Shown here one piece after another: positions 43,267-53,085 of a DNA stretch of 64,000 bases; positions within the stretch are counted from its first letter, which is position 1, and the number at the start of each line of letters is the position of its first letter. The stretch spans positions 1 to 64,000 of the forward strand of contig JAROBA010000021.1 in the NCBI GenBank assembly GCA_029432815.1. The letters are read 5' to 3'. The stretch comes from Pontiellaceae bacterium B1224. Lineage in GTDB: Bacteria; Verrucomicrobiota; Kiritimatiellia; Kiritimatiellales; Pontiellaceae. Both the position numbers and the translations under genes were made by a program. Under the pieces are notes generated by a model that was given only the letters and a program-made list of their open reading frames with translations, was not told the DNA's origin and made no database searches.

Positions 43267-45435
43267 ATGAAAAAGCTATGTTTGTTAGTTTTTGGGTTGC
43301 TGTGCCAGTCGCTCATTGCAGAGGAGGACTCTCTGCCGCCGTTAAAGGATGGCCGGTCGCCTCAGACGGTTGTAGAGGCCTGGGCGGGCTATGATCCACA
43401 GGCTGAGTCGCTTGAGGTCGAGATATTCAAGGAGTGGGAAGAGGAAGGAATCATTTTTCGCGCGTTGCGGTACCGGATCGGGATCTTTAAAGGTCAAAAG
43501 GCGTGGATGGCTGCCCTGTACAGTTTTCCCAAAGGCGCAAAAAACCTGCCAGGCTTGGTTCAGGTACATGGCGGGGGCGGGTTTGCTACAACCAAGGAAG
43601 GTCTCAGTAATGGCAAACGGGGATATGCCACCATTTCTTTAAGTTGGCGAGGGGATGAGAAATATTTGGAAAGGCATGATCTGCCGCCAACGGCGCAAAC
43701 GGATTGGGGCGCTGTGGAAGGAAGGCAGGTTGCTGGAACCCGCGATGTGAAGTCGGAAAGCGAGAAGCACTACGATCCGGTGGATTCGGCACGGAACAAT
43801 GGATACTTTTTGCGGACCATTGCTGCGCGGCGCGCACTGACTTTTCTGGAGCAGCAGCCGGAAGTCGATGCAAACCGCCTGGGCGTAAATGGTTTTTCAA
43901 TGGGCGGTGTCATCACCTTTATGACGGCTGCCATGGATTCGCGCGTGAAAGCGGCCGTTCCGTGGTGGGCGCCGCCCTTGGTGCTGGACGGCAGTCTGCT
44001 GGGACGAACCGCCAAATCGAATGCGTATGCGGAGCATATTAAGTGTCCATTGCTTATAATGGCACCTTCAAATGATTTTCATGGAAAGGCTGAAGATGTG
44101 GCGTGGATGATCGATCACATTCCAGGCAAAGACATCCGCATTGCCCGGTCTGTGCATTACAACCACAAGAACGATTCCGCTTCCATGGCAGCGAGAGAAC
44201 TGTGGCTTGATGCCAGGTTGAAAGGCGGATCGTCATTTCCGGTCCAGCCCGAAATCAGTGCTAATCTGAAAACATCTGACCGGCGACCGGAGATTACGGT
44301 TATTCCGGATGACTCGATGCCGATCTCCCATGTGGATCTATTTTACACGCGGGATGGGAACGAACCGGAGATGCGGACGCGCTACTGGCAATATGCCAAG
44401 GTCCGGCAACAGAGTGGAAACTATAGTGCCAGCCTGGATCTTTTTGAGATGGAAGAACCGGTGTGGGTATTCGCCAATGTCTATTATGCGCTGGAAGATT
44501 CCGGTGAATCCCGGGATCTAACGGAGGAGTCTGATACGTTTACGGTTTCCTCACGGCTGCAGATGTGGTCGGCCGAAGAGCTGAATCAAGCCGTCGTCAG
44601 GATGCAAAGTAAAACTACGCCGCTGATTGAACCCTTCGATGCGGACTGGGAAAAGGAGTGGATGGTTTTTGATTACAGGTGGGATTCATGGATACTGAAT
44701 AACCCGCGCGTCCCGATGCCCCGGTACGGCAGGCTGGTGCTCGACGTTCAGAGCGCCGACGCCAACCATCTGACGGTTGAGATCGGGGACTACCGCGGCA
44801 CTTTTAAGATGAAGGGTGGAGCCGATGCCCAACGGATTGAAATCTATCCCTTCGACCTGAAGGAAAAGAAGACCAAGGCAAGGCTGTTAAACTGGTCCGC
44901 TCTGAAGAGGCCGATGATCAGATTATCTACGAGCCGGAGCAAGCCTGAACCTTTGTTCAAGCGACTGGCCTGGGAAACGATTTCTGAGGCAGAGTTTATG
45001 GCCAAACGGCCCTTTCAGTTAGGAGAGGTCGGGAAAATAGATGGGAGTGTCATGCTCACTTTCGGACTGGCCGACCAGGTGGAAGGAAGATTCGATCCGG
45101 AGAACAAATCGGTCAAGGTCGACGAGTCAATTGCCGCAGTCGATGTTACAACCGGCCTGCAGGTGCACTCGCACAGCGAGCTGACCTATTTTCTGAGCGG
45201 AAAATTTTCAACGTTCTCGGCTTCGCTAATTCCATGTTACCAGGCATCGGTGACCTTTGAGGCCTATGCGGATGGGAAGAAGGTCTATGCGTCTGATTAT
45301 TTTAAAGGGAAAACCCCGCCCGAAGAGATTCGGATCGATGTTTCCGGCGCGCAAATGCTCAAGCTGATTGTGACCGAAGGCGGCAATGGCTGGGGAGGCG
45401 ACTGGGTCATGTGGGGGAATGCATCACTGCGATGA
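43267..45435 (+). CDS. secreted alpha/beta-hydrolase esterase with C-terminal NPCBM-like domain
   Basis: A 722-residue carbohydrate esterase (Sec signal about 1-19) homologous to the genes at 7381 and the C-terminal part of 27439. The core has QVHGGGG, nucleophile Ser211 in GFSMGG, APSNDFHG and SVHYNHKND (probable Asp and His). The companion beta-module begins near EPFDADWEKEW. Residues about 575-720 add a domain of NPCBM type (VDESIAAVDVTTGLQVHSHS...VTEGGNGWGGDWVMWGNA), a galactose-binding fold not present in the other two copies. It starts 3 bp after the phosphatase stop with no strong ribosome site, so coupled translation is likely. Probable deacetylase; acyl group and sugar unknown. Confidence 0.82.
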   Translation: MKKLCLLVFGLLCQSLIAEEDSLPPLKDGRSPQTVVEAWAGYDPQAESLEVEIFKEWEEEGIIFRALRYRIGIFKGQKAWMAALYSFPKGAKNLPGLVQVHGGGGFATTKEGLSNGKRGYATISLSWRGDEKYLERHDLPPTAQTDWGAVEGRQVAGTRDVKSESEKHYDPVDSARNNGYFLRTIAARRALTFLEQQPEVDANRLGVNGFSMGGVITFMTAAMDSRVKAAVPWWAPPLVLDGSLLGRTAKSNAYAEHIKCPLLIMAPSNDFHGKAEDVAWMIDHIPGKDIRIARSVHYNHKNDSASMAARELWLDARLKGGSSFPVQPEISANLKTSDRRPEITVIPDDSMPISHVDLFYTRDGNEPEMRTRYWQYAKVRQQSGNYSASLDLFEMEEPVWVFANVYYALEDSGESRDLTEESDTFTVSSRLQMWSAEELNQAVVRMQSKTTPLIEPFDADWEKEWMVFDYRWDSWILNNPRVPMPRYGRLVLDVQSADANHLTVEIGDYRGTFKMKGGADAQRIEIYPFDLKEKKTKARLLNWSALKRPMIRLSTSRSKPEPLFKRLAWETISEAEFMAKRPFQLGEVGKIDGSVMLTFGLADQVEGRFDPENKSVKVDESIAAVDVTTGLQVHSHSELTYFLSGKFSTFSASLIPCYQASVTFEAYADGKKVYASDYFKGKTPPEEIRIDVSGAQMLKLIVTEGGNGWGGDWVMWGNASLR

Positions 45436-45478
45436 GACCAAGGCGCAGTGACCGTGTCTTAATAAGGATCACTTGATA

Positions 45479-48310
45479 ATGAAAAATAGCATTAAACGAT
45501 TCGCGACCGGTGTGACGGCATTGCTTTGCACCTGTACCATGGGTTTGCACGCCGCTCCTGAGGACGGTTCGCATGCTGAAACAAATCGAAAAACGGATTG
45601 GACGTTTACACCGGATCCTGCTTTGCCGAATGTCCTTATTCTGGGCGATTCCATCTCGATTGGCTACACGAGACAGGTGCGTGAGCTGTTGAAAGGCAAG
45701 GCCAATGTATATCGGCCGGTGAGTAGCGATGGAACGCGTCCAAAAAACTGCAATGGAACCATGGTTGGGTTGAAGATTAGTGAACCCATGTTGAACGCAC
45801 ACCCATGGGATGTGATTCATTTTAATTGGGGGTTGCACGATCTCAAACATGTCAAAAAAGCACATACCAATATAAAGTCGAACGATCCGAATGATCCTCA
45901 GCAGTCCACACCTCAGGAATATGAGGCGAATCTGCGGAACATTGTTGCAGCACTGCGCAAGACGGATGCCCGGTTGGTCTTTGCAACCACCACGCCCGTT
46001 GTGCCCGGCACGCTGAACCCGCTCCGTACACCGGAGGCTCCGGTTGAATACAATGCCATTGCCGTGAAGATCATGGCAGACAACAACATTCGGGTGAACG
46101 ATCTTCATGCCTATTGTCTGCCGAATCTGGCGGAGTGGCAACAGCCTGAGAATGTGCACTTCAAGCCTAAAGGACAACAGGCGCTCGCAGAACGGGTGGC
46201 CGCTGTCATTGCGGAAGAGTTAGCAGAAAAAGAGAAGAACGCTTCAGCACCTTCTGTTGAAGACCCCATTGTCGGAGATAAGCCGATCATTCGCTTGTGG
46301 CCGATTGAACAGGTCGGCGGTGAGCCGAATCGGCTTCGTTATGACGTCACCAACCGCGGCAAGGTTCGGTACGAAAACGTGAAAGATCCGCATCTGGTCG
46401 TTTTTCCGACGCAGTCAAAAGGCCCGACGCCCGCCGTGCTTTATTGTCCGGGTGGTGGGTATAAGCACCTTACCCCGAAGCCGGAGGTGATCGACTGGCT
46501 GAACGAATGCGGGATCACGGTATTTATGCTCAGGTATACCGTACCGCATGACCGCGAAGCCGCCTTTTGCGATGTACAGCGCGCCATGTGCATGGTTCGG
46601 CACAGCGCTGGGAAATGGAATATTGACCCGAAGCAACTTGGGGTGCTGGGAAGCTCGGCTGGCGGGCATCTGGTTGCCCGGTTGAGCCAGAATCTCGAAC
46701 CCAGGGCGTATCCGGGCATTGACGCTGCGGATGAAGAGAGCTGCGAACCCGCATTCGTAATCCTGACCTCTGCGGCGTATCTCTTCAAAAAGGAGGGAAA
46801 GAAGGTTGTGCCTCTTCTCGCGAATGAATTTCACATGAACAATAACGTAGCCCCGACCTTCATGGTCTGCGCGAAAGATGATACCGCATTTTTCGCCGGT
46901 AATGTGGCGTACGAAAAGGCGCTGAGTGCTGCAGGAGGGTCGACACAGATTGTGATTTCGGAGACGGGTGGCCACGGTTTGAAGGAGGTCAACTGGTATC
47001 CGGAATGCCGGGAATGGTTGAAAGAACTGGGAATCAATATTAAAGAACAAAAGCAATGTTCATCGAAGCTGAACGTTATCCTGATCATGGCTGATGACAT
47101 CGCCTACGACAACAATTTCGGTGCATACGGTGCCCGAGAGTCCTGGACGCCGAGACTGGATCAACTGGCAAAAGAAGGCATGACCTTTGAACAGGCTTAT
47201 TCGACCCCCAAGTGCACACCCAGCCGCGTAAAGTTGATGACGGGGCGCAGCGGAATCCGGAACTACATCGGTTTCGGCTCATTGGCATCTTCTGAAATCA
47301 CCTTTGCCCAGATGCTTAAAGAGGCAGGATACAAAACGCATGTAGCCGGGAAATGGCAGCTTGATGATAAAGGGGGCACTCCAACCAGCGAGGCTGGTTT
47401 CGATTCGTGGATGCTCTGGAATACAGCGTCGGGGCGGGGGAGCCGTTATTGGGAGCCCAGTTTCGATGTGAACGGAACGTTTACCTCCTACGGCAAGGAG
47501 GTCTTTGGTCCCGATCTCTGCGTTCAATCGATTCTGGAATTCATCGAGGAAAACCGGGCGGGGCCGTTTTTGGTCTACTACCCGATGCTCCTCGTCCATG
47601 GGCCCTTCGTGACGACGCCTGACAGTGAAGTACACGAGCGCAAGGATTTGCAGGAAAACTTTAAGGATATGATCCAATATATGGATAAATGTGTGGGGCG
47701 GATTGTCGACGGGTTGAAGATCATGGGGCTTGCGGAGAATACGGTGGTGCTCTTCTGCAGTGATAACGGAACAAACCGGGCGCTTTCTTATGAGTCGTTC
47801 GGAAAAACTGTAGACGGGAAGAAGGGCGTTCCACACGACCGCGGCACGCACTCCCCGATGATTGTGCGTTGTCCGGGCACCGTATCGGCCGGAGCACGTT
47901 GCACCGACATCATCGATTTTTCTGATGTTCTGCCTACGCTGGCCGCTATTGGAAATGCGCAGCTGCCGAAGGTGGAACTCGACGGGCACAGTTTCTGGCC
48001 ACAGTGCCAAGGTAAACCGGGGAATCCGCGGGAATGGATTTTTCAGTATTACTGGCCGAAGAGCTGGAGCTGGATCCCGGATGAGCTGGGCGAAGAGGAG
48101 CTCGTCTGGGTGCACAATCAAAAATATAAGCTTCACGGAAACGGACTGTTTTACGACATTGTGAACGATCGCGAAGAGCTCAGTCCCATTCCGACGGAAC
48201 AGTTCACAGACGAACAGAAAAAAGTTTTCCAGCTGTTTAAAGAAGCCATGGCGTCTATGCCGGATACGAATGATGCCTATGCGAACAACCGGTCCAAAAA
48301 GGCGAAATAG
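45479..48310 (+). CDS. three-enzyme fusion: SGNH hydrolase, alpha/beta-hydrolase and S1 sulfatase
   Basis: A 943-residue secreted protein (ATG 45479 after AAGGA; Sec signal about 1-23). Residues about 40-250 form an SGNH/GDSL esterase (Ser58 in LGDSIS, NWGLHD, VHFKPKGQ with the His). About 265-525 form an alpha/beta-hydrolase of the BD-FAE/acetyl-esterase type (CPGGGY oxyanion loop, Ser393 in LGSSAGG, CAKDDTAFF acid, TGGHGL His). About 533-943 form an S1 sulfatase (VILIMADDIAYDN, CTPSR with Cys579, VAGKWQL, FCSDNGTN). All catalytic motifs look intact, so one chain could remove two kinds of acyl group and a sulfate. The frame is continuous with short linkers, not a sequencing merge. The second-domain join at KQCSSKLNVIL is very tight. 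Confidence 0.88.
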   Translation: MKNSIKRFATGVTALLCTCTMGLHAAPEDGSHAETNRKTDWTFTPDPALPNVLILGDSISIGYTRQVRELLKGKANVYRPVSSDGTRPKNCNGTMVGLKISEPMLNAHPWDVIHFNWGLHDLKHVKKAHTNIKSNDPNDPQQSTPQEYEANLRNIVAALRKTDARLVFATTTPVVPGTLNPLRTPEAPVEYNAIAVKIMADNNIRVNDLHAYCLPNLAEWQQPENVHFKPKGQQALAERVAAVIAEELAEKEKNASAPSVEDPIVGDKPIIRLWPIEQVGGEPNRLRYDVTNRGKVRYENVKDPHLVVFPTQSKGPTPAVLYCPGGGYKHLTPKPEVIDWLNECGITVFMLRYTVPHDREAAFCDVQRAMCMVRHSAGKWNIDPKQLGVLGSSAGGHLVARLSQNLEPRAYPGIDAADEESCEPAFVILTSAAYLFKKEGKKVVPLLANEFHMNNNVAPTFMVCAKDDTAFFAGNVAYEKALSAAGGSTQIVISETGGHGLKEVNWYPECREWLKELGINIKEQKQCSSKLNVILIMADDIAYDNNFGAYGARESWTPRLDQLAKEGMTFEQAYSTPKCTPSRVKLMTGRSGIRNYIGFGSLASSEITFAQMLKEAGYKTHVAGKWQLDDKGGTPTSEAGFDSWMLWNTASGRGSRYWEPSFDVNGTFTSYGKEVFGPDLCVQSILEFIEENRAGPFLVYYPMLLVHGPFVTTPDSEVHERKDLQENFKDMIQYMDKCVGRIVDGLKIMGLAENTVVLFCSDNGTNRALSYESFGKTVDGKKGVPHDRGTHSPMIVRCPGTVSAGARCTDIIDFSDVLPTLAAIGNAQLPKVELDGHSFWPQCQGKPGNPREWIFQYYWPKSWSWIPDELGEEELVWVHNQKYKLHGNGLFYDIVNDREELSPIPTEQFTDEQKKVFQLFKEAMASMPDTNDAYANNRSKKAK

Positions 48311-48356
48311 ATTTTCTTAGAACGGTATAATCATCCAAACCAGGGAGCTCATTTCA

Positions 48357-51300
48357 ATGGAAGCAAATGAAGAAACTATAAATCAGCAATTATGTTTCAC
48401 TCCATCCAGTGGACGCGGGCCGTCTCTTGGGCGCAGAACCTTTTTGGTGTCTGCCGGTACGGTGACGGCTGGCCTGGCCGCCGGCCCTGTTCTGGCGGCA
48501 GGTTACCGCAAGAAATACGCAGAGCTTGTCAAAGGGCACTCTGGCATCAGGGGTTACTGGCGCTTTGACGGGAAGCTCACTGATGAATTAGGCAAACAAC
48601 CCGCTGTTGAGGGGCCTGCGAACCTTGAGTTTGCGAAAGGCGCGGTGGAGGGGCAGGCTTTACACCTGACGCCGGGACAGCGTGTCGGCGTTCCCGGACT
48701 GGATGTCGTTGCGCGCGGCGCTGAAACGTTGGAGTTGTTCTTTAAGTTGAATGCCCTGCCGGACGAAACATACGATCCGGTGATTGTTTCCTGGGCATCC
48801 GAAGAGGTCGAACGCTTTATCCTGGGAGTGAAGCACGATTTATCGGGGCTGATCTGGAAGCAGGGCTATGCCGCCCATCATGTAACCTCTATCAAGCTTC
48901 CGACGGGAAAACCGGTTGAACTGGGGTGTTGGTATCACCTGACCATCATGAGTGAACAATATGATCTGCGCATGTATGTGAATGGATATGAATGTGCCCT
49001 GACGGGCGGGGCCATGCACATCAGCCGCCGATACAAGGAGAAGGTGGCCCCAATGACATTCGGCTATGTAGCCAGGGGGAAGGCTCGTGCTGCGAATATC
49101 GAAATTGATGAGTTCGCCCATTACGGCGAGGGGCTTTCCCTGGAGGAAGCTCGGAAACACCTGGTAGCCGGCGGTTGGAGCAAGCAGCTCGAAGCATACG
49201 GTCGCGAAGTCGAATCCTATCAAGGCAAATTGAAAAAGGTGCGCGAGAAGAAGCGGGCGTCTATTATGAACGATCCGGCGTTGGTGGCGCGCGGTGAGAG
49301 CACCGTCTATCAGGGAGAAAACCTTTCTGCTATTTCGTTCATGGTGGGCGGTATCGGTGCCGGTGCGGTTCAGTATAATGGCGAGGCCGAACCGGCGATC
49401 TGGCAGATCGCCTGCAACCACGACCAAACAAAAATTACAGACAGCTTCATGGCGATCCGGGCGCAGGCCGAAGGGGAAATACCTGTCATACGCGCCCTGC
49501 AGACAAAGTCGGTCGGACCCTTTGCGGCGATGAAGAGTCTGAAATTTATCGGAGAATACCCCATTGCCAGATATCAGTTTGAAGAGCCGGCGCTTCCGGT
49601 AGAGGTGGAACTGGAGCTGTTGAATCCTTTCACGCCGCTGGATCTGAAATCCTCGGCCATCCCCTGTATTGTCAGCACCGTAAAGGTCACGAATACATCA
49701 ACTGCCCGGGTTAAGGTTGATATCCTGGCCGCACAAAAGAATGTGGTCGGTTACACCTCCGGAGCAACGGGTTCCAAGCCGGCTTACGGACAAAACCGGA
49801 ACCGCCTGCTGCGCAAGGATGATGCGACGTTGCTGCATATGACCAAAGGCGGCGAGGGACAGGGGGGCGGAATGGATATGGTGCTGATGACTCAGGCGTC
49901 AGGCGCTTCGGGACTGGCCTCGTGGGATTCACAGGAAACACTGCACAGCACATTTTATAAAGCCGGGGAACTGAGCGGTTCAGATACAACCGACCTATCA
50001 ACAGCGGACCAGACTCAGAACGGGGTTCTGTCATCCCCTCTGGAGCTGGCTCCCGGAGCGTCAAAGTCGGTGACCTATGTCCTGACCTGGCATATGCCCC
50101 GGGCCGAGCATGGAGAGAAGGAGACGTGGACGCATAAAGGAAATATGTATACCAACTGGTGGCCCAATGCGATGGCGGTAGCGGATGATCTGCGGAATGA
50201 TCTGGATGATCTTACGGCGCGGACGCATCGTTTTCATGATTCATTCTATGCATCGAACTTGCCGCAGTGGTTATTGGACCGGCTGAGTTCACAGCTGGCC
50301 ACACTCCGGAGTCAGACCTGCTGGTGGGCGGCAGATGGATATTTTGGAGTGTATGAAGGGGTCGGGGCAAGCCAGGGCTGTTGCGCCGGAAACTGTGCCC
50401 ATGTCTGGCACTATGCGCAGTCACACGCCCGCCTGTTCCCGGAACTGGGGCGCAGGATGCGGGAGCAGGATTTCGACAACCAGAAAGACGACGGCCGGCT
50501 ACCCTTCCGGCATTCGCATCCGAACAGCCGTGCGACCGATGCGCAGTTCGGCACGATCCTGAATACCTATCGTGAATATCTATGCAGTAACGATGATGTA
50601 TGGTTGAAGGAGCAGTGGCCGAAACTGGAGCTGGCGATGAAATGGGCCATGGAGCAGTGGGATTCAGATCAGGATGGCTATATGGATGGGCGGCAGGATA
50701 ACACGCTGGATGGCCATATCTATGGATGCTCCTCCTGGCTTGGAACCATGTATTTGTCGACGCTCGAGGCGATGGCGCGCATGGCGGAAATTAATGAAAA
50801 CCCGCAGCTCGCCGCATCGTACCGAAAAATCCGCGCGTCCGGGCAGAAGCTACAAAACGAGCGTTTGTGGAATGGTGAATACTATATTCAGGAACCGGGC
50901 AAACAACGTAGTGGTGACTATTTCGATGGATGCCATATCGATCAGCTGCTCGGTGAATGGTGGGGAGAACAGGTGGGTGTTGATCGGAATTATCCGGCGG
51001 ACCGTTCGAAAAAGGCGATGGAGTCCTTGTTTAAATATAATTTCCACGCGGACTTCCACGGCCAGTCGATGCGACCCCGCCAGTTTGTGGCTGTAGAGGA
51101 TGGTGGCACCAAAATGATCACGTGGCCAAAGGGACAACGGCCTATTCCCTGCATGGATTACGGGGATGAGATTATGACCGGTTTTGAGTATGCCGCCGCC
51201 GCCACGATGATTCAGAATGGATTGCTTCGTGAGGGACTGACCGTGGTGAAAGCGAACCACGACCGTTATGACGGCCGAAAGAGGACCGAGAACATTTCGA

Positions 51301-51764
51301 AGTTGGGGGTCTGGGGCTACACCGGCAATCCCTTCGGCGATGATGAGTGCGGAAAGTTTTACGGTCGCGCTTTGAGCATCTGGTCGATGCTGCTGATGTT
51401 GCAGGGCTTCGAGTATGACGGTCCGGCAGGCCGCATTGGGTTTGCCCCGCGCTGGCAGCCCGAAGATCACGCCAGCTTCTTTACCGTTGCCGAAGGCTAT
51501 GGACTGTTTACACAAGAGCTGAATAAGAAAAAGCTTAACGCTTCTATTGATCTACGTGAAGGGCAACTGCGATTGACAGAGGTGCGATTAGCTTTTCCCT
51601 CAGGGATGAAACCCGCATCCGTGGACGTGAAGTTGGGCGTTCATGCGGTGCTGTCACGTTTTGAAATGAAAGGTGGGGCTTTGAGCATCCTATTGAAGAC
51701 TCCTCAGGTTCTGAAAGCGGATAAACAGCTTAATATTCGGGTGACGCATATAGAAAAAGATTGA
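48357..51764 (+). CDS. Tat-exported LamG-GH116 glycoside hydrolase
   Basis: A 1135-residue protein. The twin-arginine signal LGRRTFLVSAG (about 23-33) ends near VLA-AG. Residues about 55-265 are a LamG-type jelly roll (GYWRFDGKLTDELG, WYHLTIMSEQYDLRMYVNG). A coiled linker follows, then the GH116 region from SAISFMVGGIGAGAVQYNG. The barrel carries YEGVGASQGCCAGNCAHVWHYAQS in the nucleophile region and DSDQDGYMDGRQDNTLDGH in the acid/base region, then GRIGFAPRW near the end. It is more distant from the other two GH116 genes and the only one with a jelly-roll front. GGGAG precedes the ATG. It is last in the unit starting at 35551; its stop overlaps a gene remnant. Confidence 0.82.
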   Translation: MEANEETINQQLCFTPSSGRGPSLGRRTFLVSAGTVTAGLAAGPVLAAGYRKKYAELVKGHSGIRGYWRFDGKLTDELGKQPAVEGPANLEFAKGAVEGQALHLTPGQRVGVPGLDVVARGAETLELFFKLNALPDETYDPVIVSWASEEVERFILGVKHDLSGLIWKQGYAAHHVTSIKLPTGKPVELGCWYHLTIMSEQYDLRMYVNGYECALTGGAMHISRRYKEKVAPMTFGYVARGKARAANIEIDEFAHYGEGLSLEEARKHLVAGGWSKQLEAYGREVESYQGKLKKVREKKRASIMNDPALVARGESTVYQGENLSAISFMVGGIGAGAVQYNGEAEPAIWQIACNHDQTKITDSFMAIRAQAEGEIPVIRALQTKSVGPFAAMKSLKFIGEYPIARYQFEEPALPVEVELELLNPFTPLDLKSSAIPCIVSTVKVTNTSTARVKVDILAAQKNVVGYTSGATGSKPAYGQNRNRLLRKDDATLLHMTKGGEGQGGGMDMVLMTQASGASGLASWDSQETLHSTFYKAGELSGSDTTDLSTADQTQNGVLSSPLELAPGASKSVTYVLTWHMPRAEHGEKETWTHKGNMYTNWWPNAMAVADDLRNDLDDLTARTHRFHDSFYASNLPQWLLDRLSSQLATLRSQTCWWAADGYFGVYEGVGASQGCCAGNCAHVWHYAQSHARLFPELGRRMREQDFDNQKDDGRLPFRHSHPNSRATDAQFGTILNTYREYLCSNDDVWLKEQWPKLELAMKWAMEQWDSDQDGYMDGRQDNTLDGHIYGCSSWLGTMYLSTLEAMARMAEINENPQLAASYRKIRASGQKLQNERLWNGEYYIQEPGKQRSGDYFDGCHIDQLLGEWWGEQVGVDRNYPADRSKKAMESLFKYNFHADFHGQSMRPRQFVAVEDGGTKMITWPKGQRPIPCMDYGDEIMTGFEYAAAATMIQNGLLREGLTVVKANHDRYDGRKRTENISKLGVWGYTGNPFGDDECGKFYGRALSIWSMLLMLQGFEYDGPAGRIGFAPRWQPEDHASFFTVAEGYGLFTQELNKKKLNASIDLREGQLRLTEVRLAFPSGMKPASVDVKLGVHAVLSRFEMKGGALSILLKTPQVLKADKQLNIRVTHIEKD

Positions 51765-51858
51765 AAATGGATCGGTCGTTCTCGATACCGATTGCGAACG
51801 CGTCACCAACAGCGTCGGCAAATCGAATGAATACCTGAAATTGGATACCTACTTCTGG
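51763..51858 (+). pseudogene. remnant of a C-terminal module gene end
   Basis: Reading from 51763 in frame gives ENGSVVLDTDCERVTNSVGK and on to EYLKLDTYFW, which aligns with the end of the protein at 25388 (GSLVLDSEFESVTNRVG...GFFQLDVD). It has no start, overlaps the stop of the GH116 gene and lies in a 305-bp gap (51765-52069) with no other gene. It looks like the tail of a deleted secreted protein. Confidence 0.55.
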
Positions 51859-51963
51859 AATTGTAGGGCAGGGGGCGAGACCCCACCATAATTCCGCGAT
51901 CATGGATCGCACAGCTACACGTTTTCAAGCACCTGTCGCCTCGGAACGCCATTTTCCCGGCCT

Positions 51964-52006
51964 CCTCTATATAGAGGATATGCAGCTTGCTGGATTCGTG
52001 TAGAGT
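51964..52006 (+). promoter_or_regulatory. shared 43-bp promoter block, best dyad, of a PEP-CTERM gene
   Basis: CCTCTATATAGAGG (51964-51977) is a perfect 14-bp palindrome, followed by ATA, exactly 20 nt and TAGAGT (52001-52006). Its centre sits at about -42 relative to the predicted start, the classical class II activator position overlapping the -35 region. Confidence 0.72.
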
Positions 52007-52069
52007 TATTGTAACTTGGAAAAGGTCTCTGTTAATTCATGGGCCTTAACACTCACAAAAAGGGAAAAA

Positions 52070-52867
52070 ATGAAAACGAGCATAAACGCAACATTAATAG
52101 GCGCGTTCATCGCAACACTGGCCGCCCCCTTCGTATCGTCTGCTGCGAGTATTACTTACAATCCAGAGTTCAATCTGGATGAGGCTGCTGTCTCGAATCC
52201 ATACGCCATTGCTGCTAACACGGTCACTCCAGTTAATTCAGCGATAAGCGATGGAACAGCATCTACGAGCTATGTGTTTAATGATGCCGCTACCGGTCTA
52301 TCGTTTAGCTTTGATCTGAACTATAGTGGCACGGTTAATCAGGAGAATGGCTCACGGCTTCAACTCAACTCTTCGCCTACCGTCTCCCAATCTGTAACGA
52401 TTGAGTTTGGTGCCATCACAGTGGATACCAGCGGGTATATCCATGGAACGATCGGAGGGATCACGGGGCCTGTCAACGCGAGTGCCACGTCTGCTGGATT
52501 CAACTATTTTCTGGCTGAAAGCTTTTCAAATAGTGGAAGCGTCGAACCTTATAATATTCTTACCATCGATGACGGAACTGGCAGCTTAACTTCCTACACG
52601 ACAGATCCTGCAGCTGCAGGCTCTGCCCCGGCCGGGGCGACTGTCATTGACCTCCCTGCAGGAAATCAAGTTATCACGCTTGCTTCCACGACCATAAATG
52701 AAATCACTTTCACCGCGACACAGGATATTAATGGTGCCGTGCGTTTGAGTGATCTTGGCAGTACCATTCAGCTTGATGTGCAAGCGGTTCCGGAACCGGC
52801 TACACTGGGTCTGGTGGCCCTGTTCGGTGGCGGAGTTCTGTTTATCCGCCGCAGATTCATGATGTAA
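52070..52867 (+). CDS. PEP-CTERM secreted protein
   Basis: A 265-residue exported protein; ATG 52070 is chosen for the GGGAAAA site and the Sec signal (about 1-25), against an upstream in-frame ATG at 52016 with no signal. The mature part is a Ser/Thr/Asn-rich beta protein without a recognised family. The C terminus is a canonical PEP-CTERM sorting tag: VPEPATLGL, a hydrophobic helix and a terminal RRRF cluster. This tag is cut by an exosortase, which is not in the window. Monocistronic between a shared promoter block and a strong terminator. The same tag, almost word for word, ends the protein at 58254. Confidence 0.85.
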   Translation: MKTSINATLIGAFIATLAAPFVSSAASITYNPEFNLDEAAVSNPYAIAANTVTPVNSAISDGTASTSYVFNDAATGLSFSFDLNYSGTVNQENGSRLQLNSSPTVSQSVTIEFGAITVDTSGYIHGTIGGITGPVNASATSAGFNYFLAESFSNSGSVEPYNILTIDDGTGSLTSYTTDPAAAGSAPAGATVIDLPAGNQVITLASTTINEITFTATQDINGAVRLSDLGSTIQLDVQAVPEPATLGLVALFGGGVLFIRRRFMM

Positions 52868-52893
52868 CTGTTTCGACTCTATAAACAGTCCTT

Positions 52894-52922
52894 AAGCCCC
52901 GGATCTATGCCGGGGCTTTTTG
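52894..52922 (+). terminator. intrinsic terminator after the first PEP-CTERM gene
   Basis: Perfect 9-bp stem (52894-52902 with 52910-52918), 7-nt loop, then a T run. Confidence 0.92.
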
Positions 52923-52999
52923 TATTTCGGCATGGTCAGGTGGTATTCGGGTATTGGATGTCTTGAATAGCTATCCCGCTGATCCGTAAATGATTAACT

Positions 53000-53042
53000 C
53001 CTCTATATGTACGATATGAATTCATTGGATCTGTGTTAGCTT
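53000..53042 (+). promoter_or_regulatory. shared 43-bp promoter block of the CotH/lamin-tail gene
   Basis: Left half CCTCTAT is perfect, right half (TGTACG) is weak; ATA, exactly 20 nt and TAGCTT (53037-53042) with TGT before it keep the block geometry. Confidence 0.55.
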
Positions 53043-53085
53043 ATATAGTGATTCATCGAGTTTTCAGAGGAGTATCATTACCGTT

